From positions 1 to 64,000 of the forward strand of contig QHYS01000063.1 in NCBI GenBank assembly GCA_003223325.1: a stretch of 64,000 nt of DNA. Direction: 5' to 3'. A program made the position numbers and the translations under genes. The stretch comes from Acidobacteriota bacterium (GTDB lineage Bacteria; Acidobacteriota; Terriglobia; Acidiferrales; UBA7541). The notes beneath the pieces were generated by a model. It did not search any database. It worked only from the letters and a program-made list of their open reading frames with translations, and had not been told where the DNA came from. Shown in pieces: positions 1-9,599 of the stretch; position 1 is the stretch's first letter; the number at the start of each line of letters is the position of its first letter.

Positions 1-73
1 CCAATCGTCAGGAGGGGAATACTGTTTACAGAACATCAACATGCTTGCTGAATTTGAGGACCTGTTTTCGCGG

Positions 74-403
74 CTAGCTCACTGTGAACGAACTGCCGCA
101 ACCACAGCTATGGGTCGCTCGCGGATTCTGGAATACAAATCCCTGCCGCATCAGGGTTTCTTCGTAATCCAGGGTCACTTCGTCGAGATAGACATAGCTC
201 TTCGGGTCCACAAAAACCCGCGCTCCATTCTCCTCGATTACTCGATCGCGATCGCGGGCCTGCACGTCAAGCCGCATCGCGTAAGTGAGCCCCGAGCAAC
301 CCCCACCTTGCACTCCCAGGCGCAAGCCCCCGCGAGCGGAAACACCTTCCTTCGCAAGGAGTTCTCGAATCTTCTCGGCCGCTTTTTCGGTGACGTGAAT
401 CAT
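74..403 (-). CDS. Iron-sulfur cluster assembly accessory protein (HesB/IscA/ErpA family)
   Basis: MIHVTEKAAEKIRELL...GGCSGLTYAMRLD...CGCGSSF: conserved A-type carrier cysteines (GGCSG, CGCGSSF); next to a cysteine desulfurase. Confidence 0.93.
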   Translation of the reverse strand: MIHVTEKAAEKIRELLAKEGVSARGGLRLGVQGGGCSGLTYAMRLDVQARDRDRVIEENGARVFVDPKSYVYLDEVTLDYEETLMRQGFVFQNPRATHSCGCGSSFTVS

Positions 404-443
404 CTTCTCGTTCCAGACGCCCTCAAGTTATTTTACGGCCGCC

Positions 444-1652
444 TCAGTTCATTTTACTCAAATGCACACGTTCTTTGGCTGTTTCGTGGAGTGGCGAAAG
501 CTCACGCAAGCGGCTGACCACCTCCACGACGCGCTGAATCACGTAGTCCACTTCCTCTGGCGTGTTGAATCGGCCAAGTCCAAACCGAATCGAACTCTGG
601 GCCAGTTCCTCGCCCACACCCAGCGCCTTCAGAACGTAGCTCGGCTCCATCTTGGCCGAGGTACAAGCCGAACCGCTCGACACAGCCACGTCGTTGATGC
701 CCATCAGAAGTGACTCGCCCTCCACAGAAGCGAAGCTTACGTTTAAGTTGTTCGGCACCCGGTAGGTCATGGAGCCATTGATGTACACCTCATCCAAGCG
801 CCCGAAGATTCCCTCCTGGAGCCGATCGCGCAGCCCCCGCAGCCGCTCGCTTTCCTGTTCCATTTCGTTTTGACAAAGCTCCGCAGCCTTGCCGAAGCCG
901 ACGATGCCCGGAACATTAAGCGTTCCGGAACGCATGCCCCGCTCGTGTCCGCCGCCGTCGATGATGGACGTCAATTGCACACGCGGATTTCGCCGCCGCA
1001 CATAAAGCGCGCCGCAGCCTTTAGGCCCGTAAATCTTGTGGCCGGTCATCGCTAGCAAATCGACGTTTTCTTTATTCACGTCTATGAGAACCTTCCCCAC
1101 CGCCTGGACGGCGTCTGTGAGGAACAGAATCCCTTTTTCTTTGGCGATCTTTCCAATCTCTGCGATTGGCTGAATCACTCCGATTTCGTTGTTGGCGTAC
1201 ATGACGGCAATCAAGATCGTTTTCGGAGTGATCGCGCGCCGTAAATCATCCGGATCAACGCGCCCATCCTTGGCCACCGGCAAATACGTCACCTGATAGC
1301 CATACTTTCCCAGACGCTTACAGGTATCGAGTACTGCCTTGTGCTCGGTAACCTGCGTGATGATGTGATTTCCCTTTTCGCGGTACATCTCCGCGACGCC
1401 TTTAATGGCCAGGTTGTTGGATTCGGTCGCGCCGCTGGTGAAGATAATCTCCTTCGGGGCGGCATGAATCAGCTTAGCAAGCTGACCTCGGGCGCTCTCC
1501 ACAGCCTCCTCCGCTGCCCAGCCGAAGGAGTGATTACGGCTGGCGGCGTTGCCGAATTTCTCATGGAAGTACGGCAGCATGGCGTTCATCACGCGCGGGT
1601 CCACTTGCGTGGTGGCGTGATTATCCATGTAGATTGGCAATTTGACGCCCAT
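444..1652 (-). CDS. iscS: Cysteine desulfurase (NifS/IscS family)
   Basis: [55 protein letters not shown] motifs. Confidence 0.95.
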   Translation of the reverse strand: MGVKLPIYMDNHATTQVDPRVMNAMLPYFHEKFGNAASRNHSFGWAAEEAVESARGQLAKLIHAAPKEIIFTSGATESNNLAIKGVAEMYREKGNHIITQVTEHKAVLDTCKRLGKYGYQVTYLPVAKDGRVDPDDLRRAITPKTILIAVMYANNEIGVIQPIAEIGKIAKEKGILFLTDAVQAVGKVLIDVNKENVDLLAMTGHKIYGPKGCGALYVRRRNPRVQLTSIIDGGGHERGMRSGTLNVPGIVGFGKAAELCQNEMEQESERLRGLRDRLQEGIFGRLDEVYINGSMTYRVPNNLNVSFASVEGESLLMGINDVAVSSGSACTSAKMEPSYVLKALGVGEELAQSSIRFGLGRFNTPEEVDYVIQRVVEVVSRLRELSPLHETAKERVHLSKMN

Positions 1653-1822
1653 TTGCTCACCCCTATTCTACCGCTAAAGCTTGGCCCGGGCCACTCGAGT
1701 CAGGAATCTCCAACACTTCGAGTCACTTACGGTTCACAATTCTCGTGATCGTAGCCGACTCCATCGGGCGATTTTTCCTTACTTCGGGGTAAGTCTGCGA
1801 TAAAATGCGATTTAATCTTGTC

Positions 1823-2305
1823 ATGGAACCAGTGCTGGCCATCTATCCTGGTTCGTTCGATCCGGTGACCAATGGTCACCTCGACCTGATCGAACGGGGT
1901 GCGAAGATATTCGACCGGCTGGTCGTAGCGATCCTTCGGAACACCGAAAAGGCGCCGCTTTTCACTCTCCCCGAACGGACGGAGATGCTGTCTGAGGTCA
2001 CCGCACCGTTTCCGAACGTCGAGGTCGAAAGTTTTCACGGTCTTCTCGTAGATTATGCGAAAAAGCGCAAAGCGCACGTGCTCCTCCGCGGCATCCGCGC
2101 CGTGTCCGACTACGAATTCGAATTGCAAATGGCCATGATGAATCGGAAGCTTCAGCCGGGTCTCGAAACTGTTTTCATGCTGCCGGCTGTGGAATATAGC
2201 TTCCTGAGCTCACGGTTGGTCCGCGAGATCGCACAACTGGGAGGCTCGGTTAGCGGTCTCGTTCCGGTCGCGGTTGAACGCCGCCTGCGCGCCAAGGTAA
2301 TCTAG
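1823..2305 (+). CDS. coaD: Pantetheine-phosphate adenylyltransferase
   Basis: AIYPGSFDPVTNGHLDLIERGAKIFDRLVVAILRN; start probably the internal Met (MEPVLAIYPGS) of ORF 1805..2305. Confidence 0.95.
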   Translation: MEPVLAIYPGSFDPVTNGHLDLIERGAKIFDRLVVAILRNTEKAPLFTLPERTEMLSEVTAPFPNVEVESFHGLLVDYAKKRKAHVLLRGIRAVSDYEFELQMAMMNRKLQPGLETVFMLPAVEYSFLSSRLVREIAQLGGSVSGLVPVAVERRLRAKVI

Positions 2306-2328
2306 AAAGGAGTTTCAGGGTAGCCAAA

Positions 2329-3519
2329 ATGACAGAGAGACTTGCGAATCGTGTCAATCGTATCACCGTCTCGCCAACCATGGTGGTTCTTGCGGAGGCA
2401 GAGAAACTGCGTGCTCGGGGCCTGGACGTAGTGGATTTTGGGCCGGGCGAGCCGGACTTCCCTACGCCCGCTCACATCAAAGAGGCGGCTGTCGAAGCGC
2501 TGGAGCGTAACCGCACCAAATACACCCCGACGGCGGGCATCGCACCGCTGCGCGAGGCGGTCTGCCGCTGGCACGCACAGCAACTTGGCAGTTCCCATGA
2601 GCCTGGTGAATGCATTATCTGCGTGGGCGGCAAGCATGCCATCTACAACGCAGTCATGGCACTCATCCAGGAAGGCGACGAAGTCCTCATCCCTTCCCCT
2701 TACTGGGTCAGCTTCCCCGATATCGTGAAGATTGCGGGCGGCGAACCTGTTTTTGTGCCCACCGACGCGTCCTCCGGCTTCGAACTCCGCGCCGAGCAAC
2801 TCCAGGAGGCCCTAACTTCCCGGACGCGGATGGCGATCATTAATTCGCCGAATAATCCAACCGGCGCTATTATCCCCCCTGCGGAATTTGAAAAGATATA
2901 CGAGGTATGCCGCAGGCGGAGCATCTGGCTGCTGAGCGACGAATGCTATTCGCATTTCACCTATGGCGCGGCGCGACCCTACTCAATTGCCAGTATTAGG
3001 GGTTCGAAGCCGCATCTAATCATCGTTGGGTCGCTCTCGAAGACCTTCTCCATGACGGGCTGGCGCCTCGGCTACGCGCTGGCGCCGAAGCCTATCATCG
3101 AGGCCATGCTGAAGGTGCAAAGCCAGTGCACCTCTAATCCCAGCTCGATCTCGCAGTATGCCGCTCTTGCCGCGCTCACTGGCCCCATGGATTCTCTGCC
3201 AGTCATGCTGGCCGAATATGCGCGGCGGCGCGCCCGAATCCTGGCCGGCTTGAGCGCCATTCCCGGCGTCTCCTGTACCGAACCTTCCGGGGCGTTTTAT
3301 GCTTTCCCGGATGTGTCCGCGCACCTAGTCGACCGCTCAGGAGATTCGACTGCTCTGGCGCGGCATCTGCTCGAACGCGAACAGGTGGCTGTGGTACCCG
3401 GCGATGCCTTCGGAGCGCCCGGCTATCTGCGTATTTCTTACGCGACATCCATTGACCGCATAGAAGAAGGATTACGCAGGCTCGAGCGCTTCTTCGCCTC
3501 GGCGGCCGTCGCTCCGTGA
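2329..3519 (+). CDS. Pyridoxal phosphate-dependent aminotransferase (aspartate aminotransferase family, class I/II)
   Basis: GPGEPDFPTPAHIKEAA, INSPNNPTGAIIP, SLSKTFSMTGWRLGY motifs. Confidence 0.93.
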   Translation: MTERLANRVNRITVSPTMVVLAEAEKLRARGLDVVDFGPGEPDFPTPAHIKEAAVEALERNRTKYTPTAGIAPLREAVCRWHAQQLGSSHEPGECIICVGGKHAIYNAVMALIQEGDEVLIPSPYWVSFPDIVKIAGGEPVFVPTDASSGFELRAEQLQEALTSRTRMAIINSPNNPTGAIIPPAEFEKIYEVCRRRSIWLLSDECYSHFTYGAARPYSIASIRGSKPHLIIVGSLSKTFSMTGWRLGYALAPKPIIEAMLKVQSQCTSNPSSISQYAALAALTGPMDSLPVMLAEYARRRARILAGLSAIPGVSCTEPSGAFYAFPDVSAHLVDRSGDSTALARHLLEREQVAVVPGDAFGAPGYLRISYATSIDRIEEGLRRLERFFASAAVAP

Positions 3520-4571
3520 CCATTTCGCCTTCCCGTCTGGCGCCTATCTTTGTGCCTCGTATTTGGGGCTCCCGGAACTTGGCACCATTGTTTGACAGTG
3601 CGCCGGCCGCAACCGAACCAATAGGGGAGGTCTGGCTCACGGGAGACCGGTGCACTTTTGCATCGGGTCCCCTGTCGGGGCGATCTGTTGGCGAGTCTTG
3701 GACCGGGCTTTCAGCAGAATGGAAAGGAAGCCGGCTCGAAGCTAGCCAACGAATTCCCTTGCTTTTAAAGTTCCTCTTCCCGGAAGAAAAGCTCTCCGTC
3801 CAGGTTCATCCGGATGACGAATATGCCCGCCAGCACGAAGCTGCGGCGGGGGGAACGGGTAAGACAGAAATGTGGTATGCCGTCGCTGCACGGCCGGGCG
3901 CCGAACTCCGGCTCGGATTGGAGCCCGGCATCACGCCGGAAATTTTCCGTCAGGCGCTGAATGATTCCGATGTCGAGCGGTGCCTTTCGCGGCTCTCTGT
4001 GGAGACGGGAGATGCCTTCTTCGTTCCAGCGGGAAGCGCGCACACAATTGGGCCCGGCGTGTTGTTGTGCGAAGTGCAAGAGCATTCGGATATCACTTAC
4101 CGCATCTTCGACTATAACCGGCCGCAGGCTGATGGTTCGAGCCGTCCTTTGCACCTTCGCCAGGCTCTTGATGTACTGCAGTTCGGACCCCAGCGATGCG
4201 GAAGGGCGCACGGCGTCCAAGTTCAAGTTCAGCAAGGATCGGCAAAGAAGACGTACTTGGCCGCCTGCCCGTATTTCGCCACCGAGATTTGGGAATTTGC
4301 CGCCGCCATGGATGGCAAAACGTGCCCGGATCGGTTTGAATTGCTGGTTCCGCTCGAAGGGCACGGCCGTATTCGCTGGCGTTCAGAATCAATGCCTTAC
4401 CTTCCCGGCGAAGCCTGGATGCTTCCGGCTGCGCTGGGCGAATTTCAGCTCGTCGCCCGATCCGCCACCAGGCTGTTGCGCACATATGTACCCGACTTGG
4501 AGCAACTCTCGCGCGAACTTGCCGAGCACCGCCTCAGCGTGTCTCAACGCTCCGCTATTCTTCGCCAATGA
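3516..4571 (+). CDS. manA: Mannose-6-phosphate isomerase, class I
   Basis: PRIWGSRNLAPLF...LLLKFLFPEEKLSVQVHPDDEYA...GDAFFVPAGSAHTIGPGVLLCEVQEHSDITYRIFDYNR; GTG start overlapping the upstream stop (GTGA). Confidence 0.93.
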   Translation: MTISPSRLAPIFVPRIWGSRNLAPLFDSAPAATEPIGEVWLTGDRCTFASGPLSGRSVGESWTGLSAEWKGSRLEASQRIPLLLKFLFPEEKLSVQVHPDDEYARQHEAAAGGTGKTEMWYAVAARPGAELRLGLEPGITPEIFRQALNDSDVERCLSRLSVETGDAFFVPAGSAHTIGPGVLLCEVQEHSDITYRIFDYNRPQADGSSRPLHLRQALDVLQFGPQRCGRAHGVQVQVQQGSAKKTYLAACPYFATEIWEFAAAMDGKTCPDRFELLVPLEGHGRIRWRSESMPYLPGEAWMLPAALGEFQLVARSATRLLRTYVPDLEQLSRELAEHRLSVSQRSAILRQ

Positions 4572-5695
4572 GTTCGGCAGCGCCAGCCGCTCACGCGATC
4601 ATTCTTGCCGGTGGACGCGGAACGCGTTTTTGGCCTCGAAGTCGCCTGCGGTCTCCGAAACAACTCCTCAACATCATTGGGGAGACAACGATGCTTGAGC
4701 AAACCTACGAGCGCCTCGCCCCGCTATTCCCCCCTTCACACGTTTGGGTGGTCACCAATCACAAGCAGGCTGCCGCCGTGCGCCGGCAGCTGAGGCACGT
4801 GCCTTCACGGCACGCGTTGATCGAGCCTTTCGGCCGGAATACGGCAGCGGCCATTGGCCTAGCCGCCGTGCATTTATCGAAGGAGGAAGGCGACGTGGAT
4901 GCGCTTATGGCCGTGTTGCCTGCGGACCACTTCATCGGCAAACCCGCGCGTTATCGGCGGGTCGTTCACGCTGCTTTGAAGGTTGCAGCTCAGTGGGGCG
5001 CTCTCGTTGTGTTGGGAATTCCGCCTTCGCGCCCGGAAACCGGATATGGCTATATCGAACGTGTTCCCCGCGACCAGTCGCGTCAGTCCATAAAGGCTGG
5101 AGAACATGCCTCTGCAGTTCGCCGTTTCACGGAGAAGCCCTCCCTGAAGCTGGCCCGCGACTACGTCGCATCGGGCCGCTATCTGTGGAATGCCGGAATG
5201 TTTTTCTGGCGCGTATCCACATTCCTTGAAAACCTCGAGCGTCATTTGCCCAAGACTCATGCCGCCTTGATGCGCCTCGCGGACACAATCGGTACGTCCC
5301 GTTATGCGGCGGCGCTCAAGCGCGAATACTCACGCTTGGAAAATATCTCCGTCGATCACGCACTGCTCGAGCCGGCTTCGCGCGATCCTCGTCATGCTCG
5401 TGTCCTCGTCATTCCCGCATCTATCGATTGGAGCGATATCGGATCCTGGGCTGCTGTTTACGAACTCTTGGCCAAACGCACCGGAGCAAACGTTTCCACC
5501 GGCCGCGTGCTCACTCTCGATGCATCAGGAAATCTCTTCTGGAGTCCCTCTAAGTTCGTCGCCGCTGTTGGAGTGTCCAATTTAGTCGTCGTAGAAACCT
5601 CTGACGCGCTTCTCGTATGTTCCCGTGAACGGGCGCAAGATGTGGGACGCGCGGTGAAGTGGCTCGAGCTGCATCGCCTCCACAAACTGCTCTGA
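4568..5695 (+). CDS. manC: Mannose-1-phosphate guanylyltransferase
   Basis: HAIILAGGRGTRFWPRSRLRSPKQLL nucleotidyltransferase signature; GYGYIERV; FTEKP; 4-nt overlap with manA. Confidence 0.93.
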   Translation: MSSAAPAAHAIILAGGRGTRFWPRSRLRSPKQLLNIIGETTMLEQTYERLAPLFPPSHVWVVTNHKQAAAVRRQLRHVPSRHALIEPFGRNTAAAIGLAAVHLSKEEGDVDALMAVLPADHFIGKPARYRRVVHAALKVAAQWGALVVLGIPPSRPETGYGYIERVPRDQSRQSIKAGEHASAVRRFTEKPSLKLARDYVASGRYLWNAGMFFWRVSTFLENLERHLPKTHAALMRLADTIGTSRYAAALKREYSRLENISVDHALLEPASRDPRHARVLVIPASIDWSDIGSWAAVYELLAKRTGANVSTGRVLTLDASGNLFWSPSKFVAAVGVSNLVVVETSDALLVCSRERAQDVGRAVKWLELHRLHKLL

Positions 5696-5711
5696 TGGTC
5701 GTGCGTTTCGC

Positions 5712-7151
5712 GTGCGCCACTCGTTCGCATATACTGTGCCCGTGAATACGATCCGCTTTGGCACAGACGGATGGCGGGGCATTATTGCGGACGACTTCAC
5801 AGTCGAAAATATCCGCAAGGTCGCCTTTGCCATAGCTCGCTACATCGTGCGCGCCGAGAAACCCGGGCAAGGCGTCATCGTTGGATATGACAACCGCTTC
5901 GGATCAGAACGGTTCGCGCAAGCTGTTGCCGAAACGATTTCCATGACGGCCCTGCCGGTGTGGCTCTCGACTTCGCCTTGCCCTTCTCCGGCAGTTTCAT
6001 TACTGGTACGACAGCGCCGAGCGGCGGGCGGCGTCATGATCACTGCCAGCCATAATCCTTATCGCTGGAATGGAATCAAATTCAAGGCCAGCTACGGAAG
6101 CTCGGCATTGCCTTCCATCATCGAGCAGATCGAACACGAACTCGACACCGTGCAGACGCGTGGCCTTCCGAACCTGCCGCTGCGGCCCGGCCAAATTCAT
6201 CCGCTCGATGTCCACGCGCCATATCTCGATACGATCGACAAGCTGGTCGATTGGGAAAGACTGCAAGCCGCCCGGCTGCGTTTCGTCGTCGATCCGATGC
6301 ACGGGTCGGCCCGGGGGCTGCTGATTTCGTTGATGCGGCGCCATGGCCTCGCCTGTGATGAGATTCGCGGCACGCGCGATCCGCTCTTCGGCGGTGTCAA
6401 TCCGGAACCAATCGAACCTCACGTCGCGGCGCTGCGTGAGGCGATTCGGCGCGGCGGCTACGATGCCGGGTTTGCCGCTGACGGAGATGGCGACCGCATC
6501 GGGGCCATGCACTCCGACGGCACATTCATCACTCCGCACCAAATCTTTTCCATCTTATTTTGGCATCTCGCCGGCACGCGCCAGGTCAGCGGCGACCTGG
6601 CCAAGACTTTCTCCACCACGAAGCTGCTCGATAAGATCGCCTCGCGTTACGGCCGGCGCGTTCATGAAGTGCCTGTCGGCTTCAAATACATCTGCGAGCT
6701 GATGCTTGAAGCCAACATCCTGATAGGAGGCGAAGAGTCCGGGGGCATTGGCACTAAGCTTTATCTACCCGAGCGCGACGCCACGGTAAGTGCACTTCTG
6801 CTCGCCGAAGTCATGGCCTGGCATCACCTGTCACTGGGCGCGCTGGTCGCGCATTTGCACTGCGAATTCGGCGAGCACCACTACGGCCGAGTGGATTTGG
6901 AATTGCACCCCGGGCAAAAAGAGCGTGCCATTGAATATTTCGCGGATTCCAATATCCACCGGCTGGGCGACTGGCCCGTGGTTCGCCGCGAAAATCTCGA
7001 CGGCATCAAGTTATATGTCGGTGACGAGGGATGGGTGATGGTGCGCGCCTCCGGCACTGAAAATATGCTCCGCGTTTACTCGGAAACGAAACGCGTGGAA
7101 AACACGCAGCGGCTCCTGAATGAAGTCAGTGCCCTGGTGCAGGCATGGTGA
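5712..7151 (+). CDS. Phosphoglucomutase/phosphomannomutase family protein
   Basis: FGTDGWRGIIADDFT, MITASHNPYRWNGIKFK, DGDGDRIGAM, GEESGGIG, RASGTENMLRVYSE; start may be the GTG at 5742. Confidence 0.93.
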   Translation: MRHSFAYTVPVNTIRFGTDGWRGIIADDFTVENIRKVAFAIARYIVRAEKPGQGVIVGYDNRFGSERFAQAVAETISMTALPVWLSTSPCPSPAVSLLVRQRRAAGGVMITASHNPYRWNGIKFKASYGSSALPSIIEQIEHELDTVQTRGLPNLPLRPGQIHPLDVHAPYLDTIDKLVDWERLQAARLRFVVDPMHGSARGLLISLMRRHGLACDEIRGTRDPLFGGVNPEPIEPHVAALREAIRRGGYDAGFAADGDGDRIGAMHSDGTFITPHQIFSILFWHLAGTRQVSGDLAKTFSTTKLLDKIASRYGRRVHEVPVGFKYICELMLEANILIGGEESGGIGTKLYLPERDATVSALLLAEVMAWHHLSLGALVAHLHCEFGEHHYGRVDLELHPGQKERAIEYFADSNIHRLGDWPVVRRENLDGIKLYVGDEGWVMVRASGTENMLRVYSETKRVENTQRLLNEVSALVQAW

Positions 7152-7155
7152 AAAA

Positions 7156-8034
7156 ATGAGGCGTCATTTTTACCATCTCGACGTCTTTACGGATAAGCCG
7201 CTGGCCGGCAATCCCCTCGCCGTAATCACTGATGGCGACGGTCTATCGCCGCGGCAGATGCAGGCGATTGCGCGGGAGATGAATCTTTCCGAGACGGTAT
7301 TCGTGCAGAAGCCCACGGGCAATCGCGCACTGGCGCGCCTGCGCATTTTCACCACCAAATGCGAACTACCACTGGCCGGCCATCCGGTCATCGGCACGTG
7401 GTTTCTTCTGGCCCAGCTCGGCGTGGTACCGGCCCAGGAGGGCAGCGTTCAGGTCCTGCAGCAGACAAGCGCTGGCGTCCTGCCCGTCGAGATCATCTTC
7501 CATGAAGGTCGGCCTCTCCGCGTTGCCATGACCCAAAAGCAAGCGGAATTCCGGCCTGCGCGGATTGATCGTGGCGCCCTTGTTCGGGCGCTCGCCCTCG
7601 GCCCGCGTGACCTCGATCCGTCGCTGCCGATCGAATACGTCTCCACGGGTATTTTCAGTCTCCTCGTTCCGGTACGACGACCCGCCCTGCAAAAGATCGA
7701 GCCGAATCCGCCCGCACTGCGGCGCCTGCTTCGCGATTCGGGAACGATGGCCTACTGCTTCGCAGTCGAAAATAGAAATACCCTTTTCGCGCGCGGTATT
7801 CTTCCCTGGGAAATCAGGGAAGATGCGGCGACCGGATCAGCCGCCGGTTCGCTAGGCGCCTATCTGGTGCATCAAGGGCGCCTCAAGCTGGCTACTCTTC
7901 TGGAGATTCATCAAGGCATCGAAATGCAACGTCCCAGCCGCATACGCGTGGAGGTGCTGGCGCAGCATGGGAAGCTTGTGCCGCGCGTGAGCGGCACTGC
8001 CGTTCGGATCATGGAAGGTCTAATGGAAACTTGA
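7156..8034 (+). CDS. PhzF family isomerase
   Basis: HFYHLDVFTDKPLAGNPLAVI, EMNLSETVFV, RIFTTKCELPLAGHPVIGTWFLL, EDAATGSAAGSLGAYL. Confidence 0.92.
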   Translation: MRRHFYHLDVFTDKPLAGNPLAVITDGDGLSPRQMQAIAREMNLSETVFVQKPTGNRALARLRIFTTKCELPLAGHPVIGTWFLLAQLGVVPAQEGSVQVLQQTSAGVLPVEIIFHEGRPLRVAMTQKQAEFRPARIDRGALVRALALGPRDLDPSLPIEYVSTGIFSLLVPVRRPALQKIEPNPPALRRLLRDSGTMAYCFAVENRNTLFARGILPWEIREDAATGSAAGSLGAYLVHQGRLKLATLLEIHQGIEMQRPSRIRVEVLAQHGKLVPRVSGTAVRIMEGLMET

Positions 8035-8044
8035 ATCGCGCAAA

Positions 8045-8069
8045 CGGGCCCGTCCAAAGACCGGCCCGC
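8045..8069 (+). terminator. Possible hairpin after phzF
   Basis: cgggcccgtccaaagaccggcccg: CGGGCC-c-GTC-loop-GAC-c-GGCCCG; no T tract, so weak. Confidence 0.3.
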
Positions 8070-8095
8070 CGTAACCTCACGCCAGAGAACTCCGC

Positions 8096-8515
8096 CTAAC
8101 GCCTCTTGGCTACGTCCTGCCTACGGTCGCGACGATCCTGTCGTAGATCCTTACCATCGTGGTGGATGTCGCGCCTGTCCTGGTTGCGATCCAACACATC
8201 GTGGTGCATGTCCCGCTTGTCGGCGCGAATATCCTTTCGATCCGCCCTCACTTGGGAGCTATTGGCGCCGAACTGAGATTTGTCTTGCTGGAGCGGGCTT
8301 CGATCCGAGCGAATATCGCGTCGGTCTCGGCGAATATCGCGGTTATCCGTGTGGCGATCGCGCGCATCCTGCCGAACATCCCGCCGGTCCTGCCGGATAT
8401 CGTGCGTGTCGCTGCGCACATCGCCCGGCTCGGCGCCGCTTGAATTCTGCGCCCACCCACTCGCCGCCACGAGGCCGACGATCGCGAACACACTAAGGCA
8501 CATTTTCATCGTCAT
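8096..8515 (-). CDS. Predicted exported, Asp/Arg-rich tandem repeat protein of unknown function
   Basis: Signal-peptide-like MTMKMCLSVFAIVGLVAASGWAQ, then D-x-R-x-D-R-R type heptads (DIRQDRRDVRQDARDRHTDNRDIRRDRRDIRSDR...); start chosen within ORF 8096..8572. Confidence 0.75.
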   Translation of the reverse strand: MTMKMCLSVFAIVGLVAASGWAQNSSGAEPGDVRSDTHDIRQDRRDVRQDARDRHTDNRDIRRDRRDIRSDRSPLQQDKSQFGANSSQVRADRKDIRADKRDMHHDVLDRNQDRRDIHHDGKDLRQDRRDRRQDVAKRR

Positions 8516-8659
8516 GAGCTTCACGATTTCCTCCTTTAAAGCGACGGAACCAGCTTGCACTAGGAAAAACACAGCTGTGGCTGAAAAGTTGCGCTGTGTA
8601 CCAGGTTGTTCGTGGTGCGAGCGTACTAGCGGCCGGCGCTTCTGGTGCGGCAGTTTCCC

Positions 8660-9044
8660 TTAAGATCCGCCGTCTTGTTTTACTTTTTCCGGCAGGGCGT
8701 GCAGGACAGAATCGAGAACCCCATTCACAAATCCTGCTGCCTCTTCGGAAGAAAAGGTCTTGGCCAGCTCCACGGCTTCATTTACCACCACTTTGCGCGG
8801 CGCCTTGTCTGAGCGCAGTTCGTACACGCCTAGGCGCAGGATGGCGCGATCGATCAGCGCGATCCGTTCCAGGCGCCAGTTTTCCGTGTGCGCCGAAACC
8901 ACAACGTCGAGTTCCGCGGCGCTTTTTACGACCCCCTCAAAGAGCTCGTTGGCAAAGGCCCGAGTGCTCTTCTCCGCCCGAGCAATGCGCCAAAAGCCCC
9001 AGCATCTGCAGCGCGTACTGTCGGGCCTTATGCCTCTGCGGCAT
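8660..9044 (-). pseudogene. nusB: NusB transcription antitermination factor, frame-disrupted
   Basis: N-term MPQRHKARQYALQMLG in one frame; FWRIARAEKSTRAFANELFEGVVKSAAELDVVVSAHTENWRLERIALIDRAILRLGVYELRSDKAPRKVVVNEAVELAKTFSSEEAAGFVNGVLDSVL in another; the first frame stops ~20 codons later. Confidence 0.8.
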
Positions 9045-9045
9045 T

Positions 9046-9570
9046 TTAGTGGCGCTTTCGCATGCGGACGGCAGAAAGGCGAGCGGCCGCCCGAAGCTGG
9101 CTCGATAGACGCGCCATCTCCAGCGCCGCTAGCCCTGCCTCATAACCCTTGTTCCCGCTCTTCAGCCCCGCTCGGTCGATGGCCTGCTCAAGCGTGTCGC
9201 AAGTCAGCACGCAAAAGATGATCGGCACGCCGGTATCCATTTGCGCGAGTTGTACGCCGCGCGCCGCCTCCGTGGCGACGTAATCAAAATGCGCCGTCTC
9301 GCCGCGCAGCACGCAACCGATGGCTATGATGGCGTCGTAACGCTGCGCCAGCGCCATCTTCTTGGCCGCCAGCGGAATTTCAAACGAGCCCGGCACGCGC
9401 ACAAGGTCGGTTTGTTCCGCGGATGCACCGCCCTTCTCCAGGGCCTCCATGGCGCCGGCCAGCAGGCGCTCGGTGATGAAGCTATTGAACCGGCTCACCA
9501 CTAAGCCGAAGCGCATTCCTGATGCATCCAACGAACCGCGAATCTCATGGGGCTGAAAATCGTCACTCAT
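9046..9570 (-). CDS. ribH: 6,7-dimethyl-8-ribityllumazine synthase
   Basis: GLVVSRFNSFITERLLAGA, VPGSFEIPLAAKK, AIGCVLRGETAHFDYVATEAARGVQLAQMDTGVPIIFCVLT. Confidence 0.95.
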   Translation of the reverse strand: MSDDFQPHEIRGSLDASGMRFGLVVSRFNSFITERLLAGAMEALEKGGASAEQTDLVRVPGSFEIPLAAKKMALAQRYDAIIAIGCVLRGETAHFDYVATEAARGVQLAQMDTGVPIIFCVLTCDTLEQAIDRAGLKSGNKGYEAGLAALEMARLSSQLRAAARLSAVRMRKRH

Positions 9571-9599
9571 TCGATCTCTGCACCTGCATCAGGACCTGT

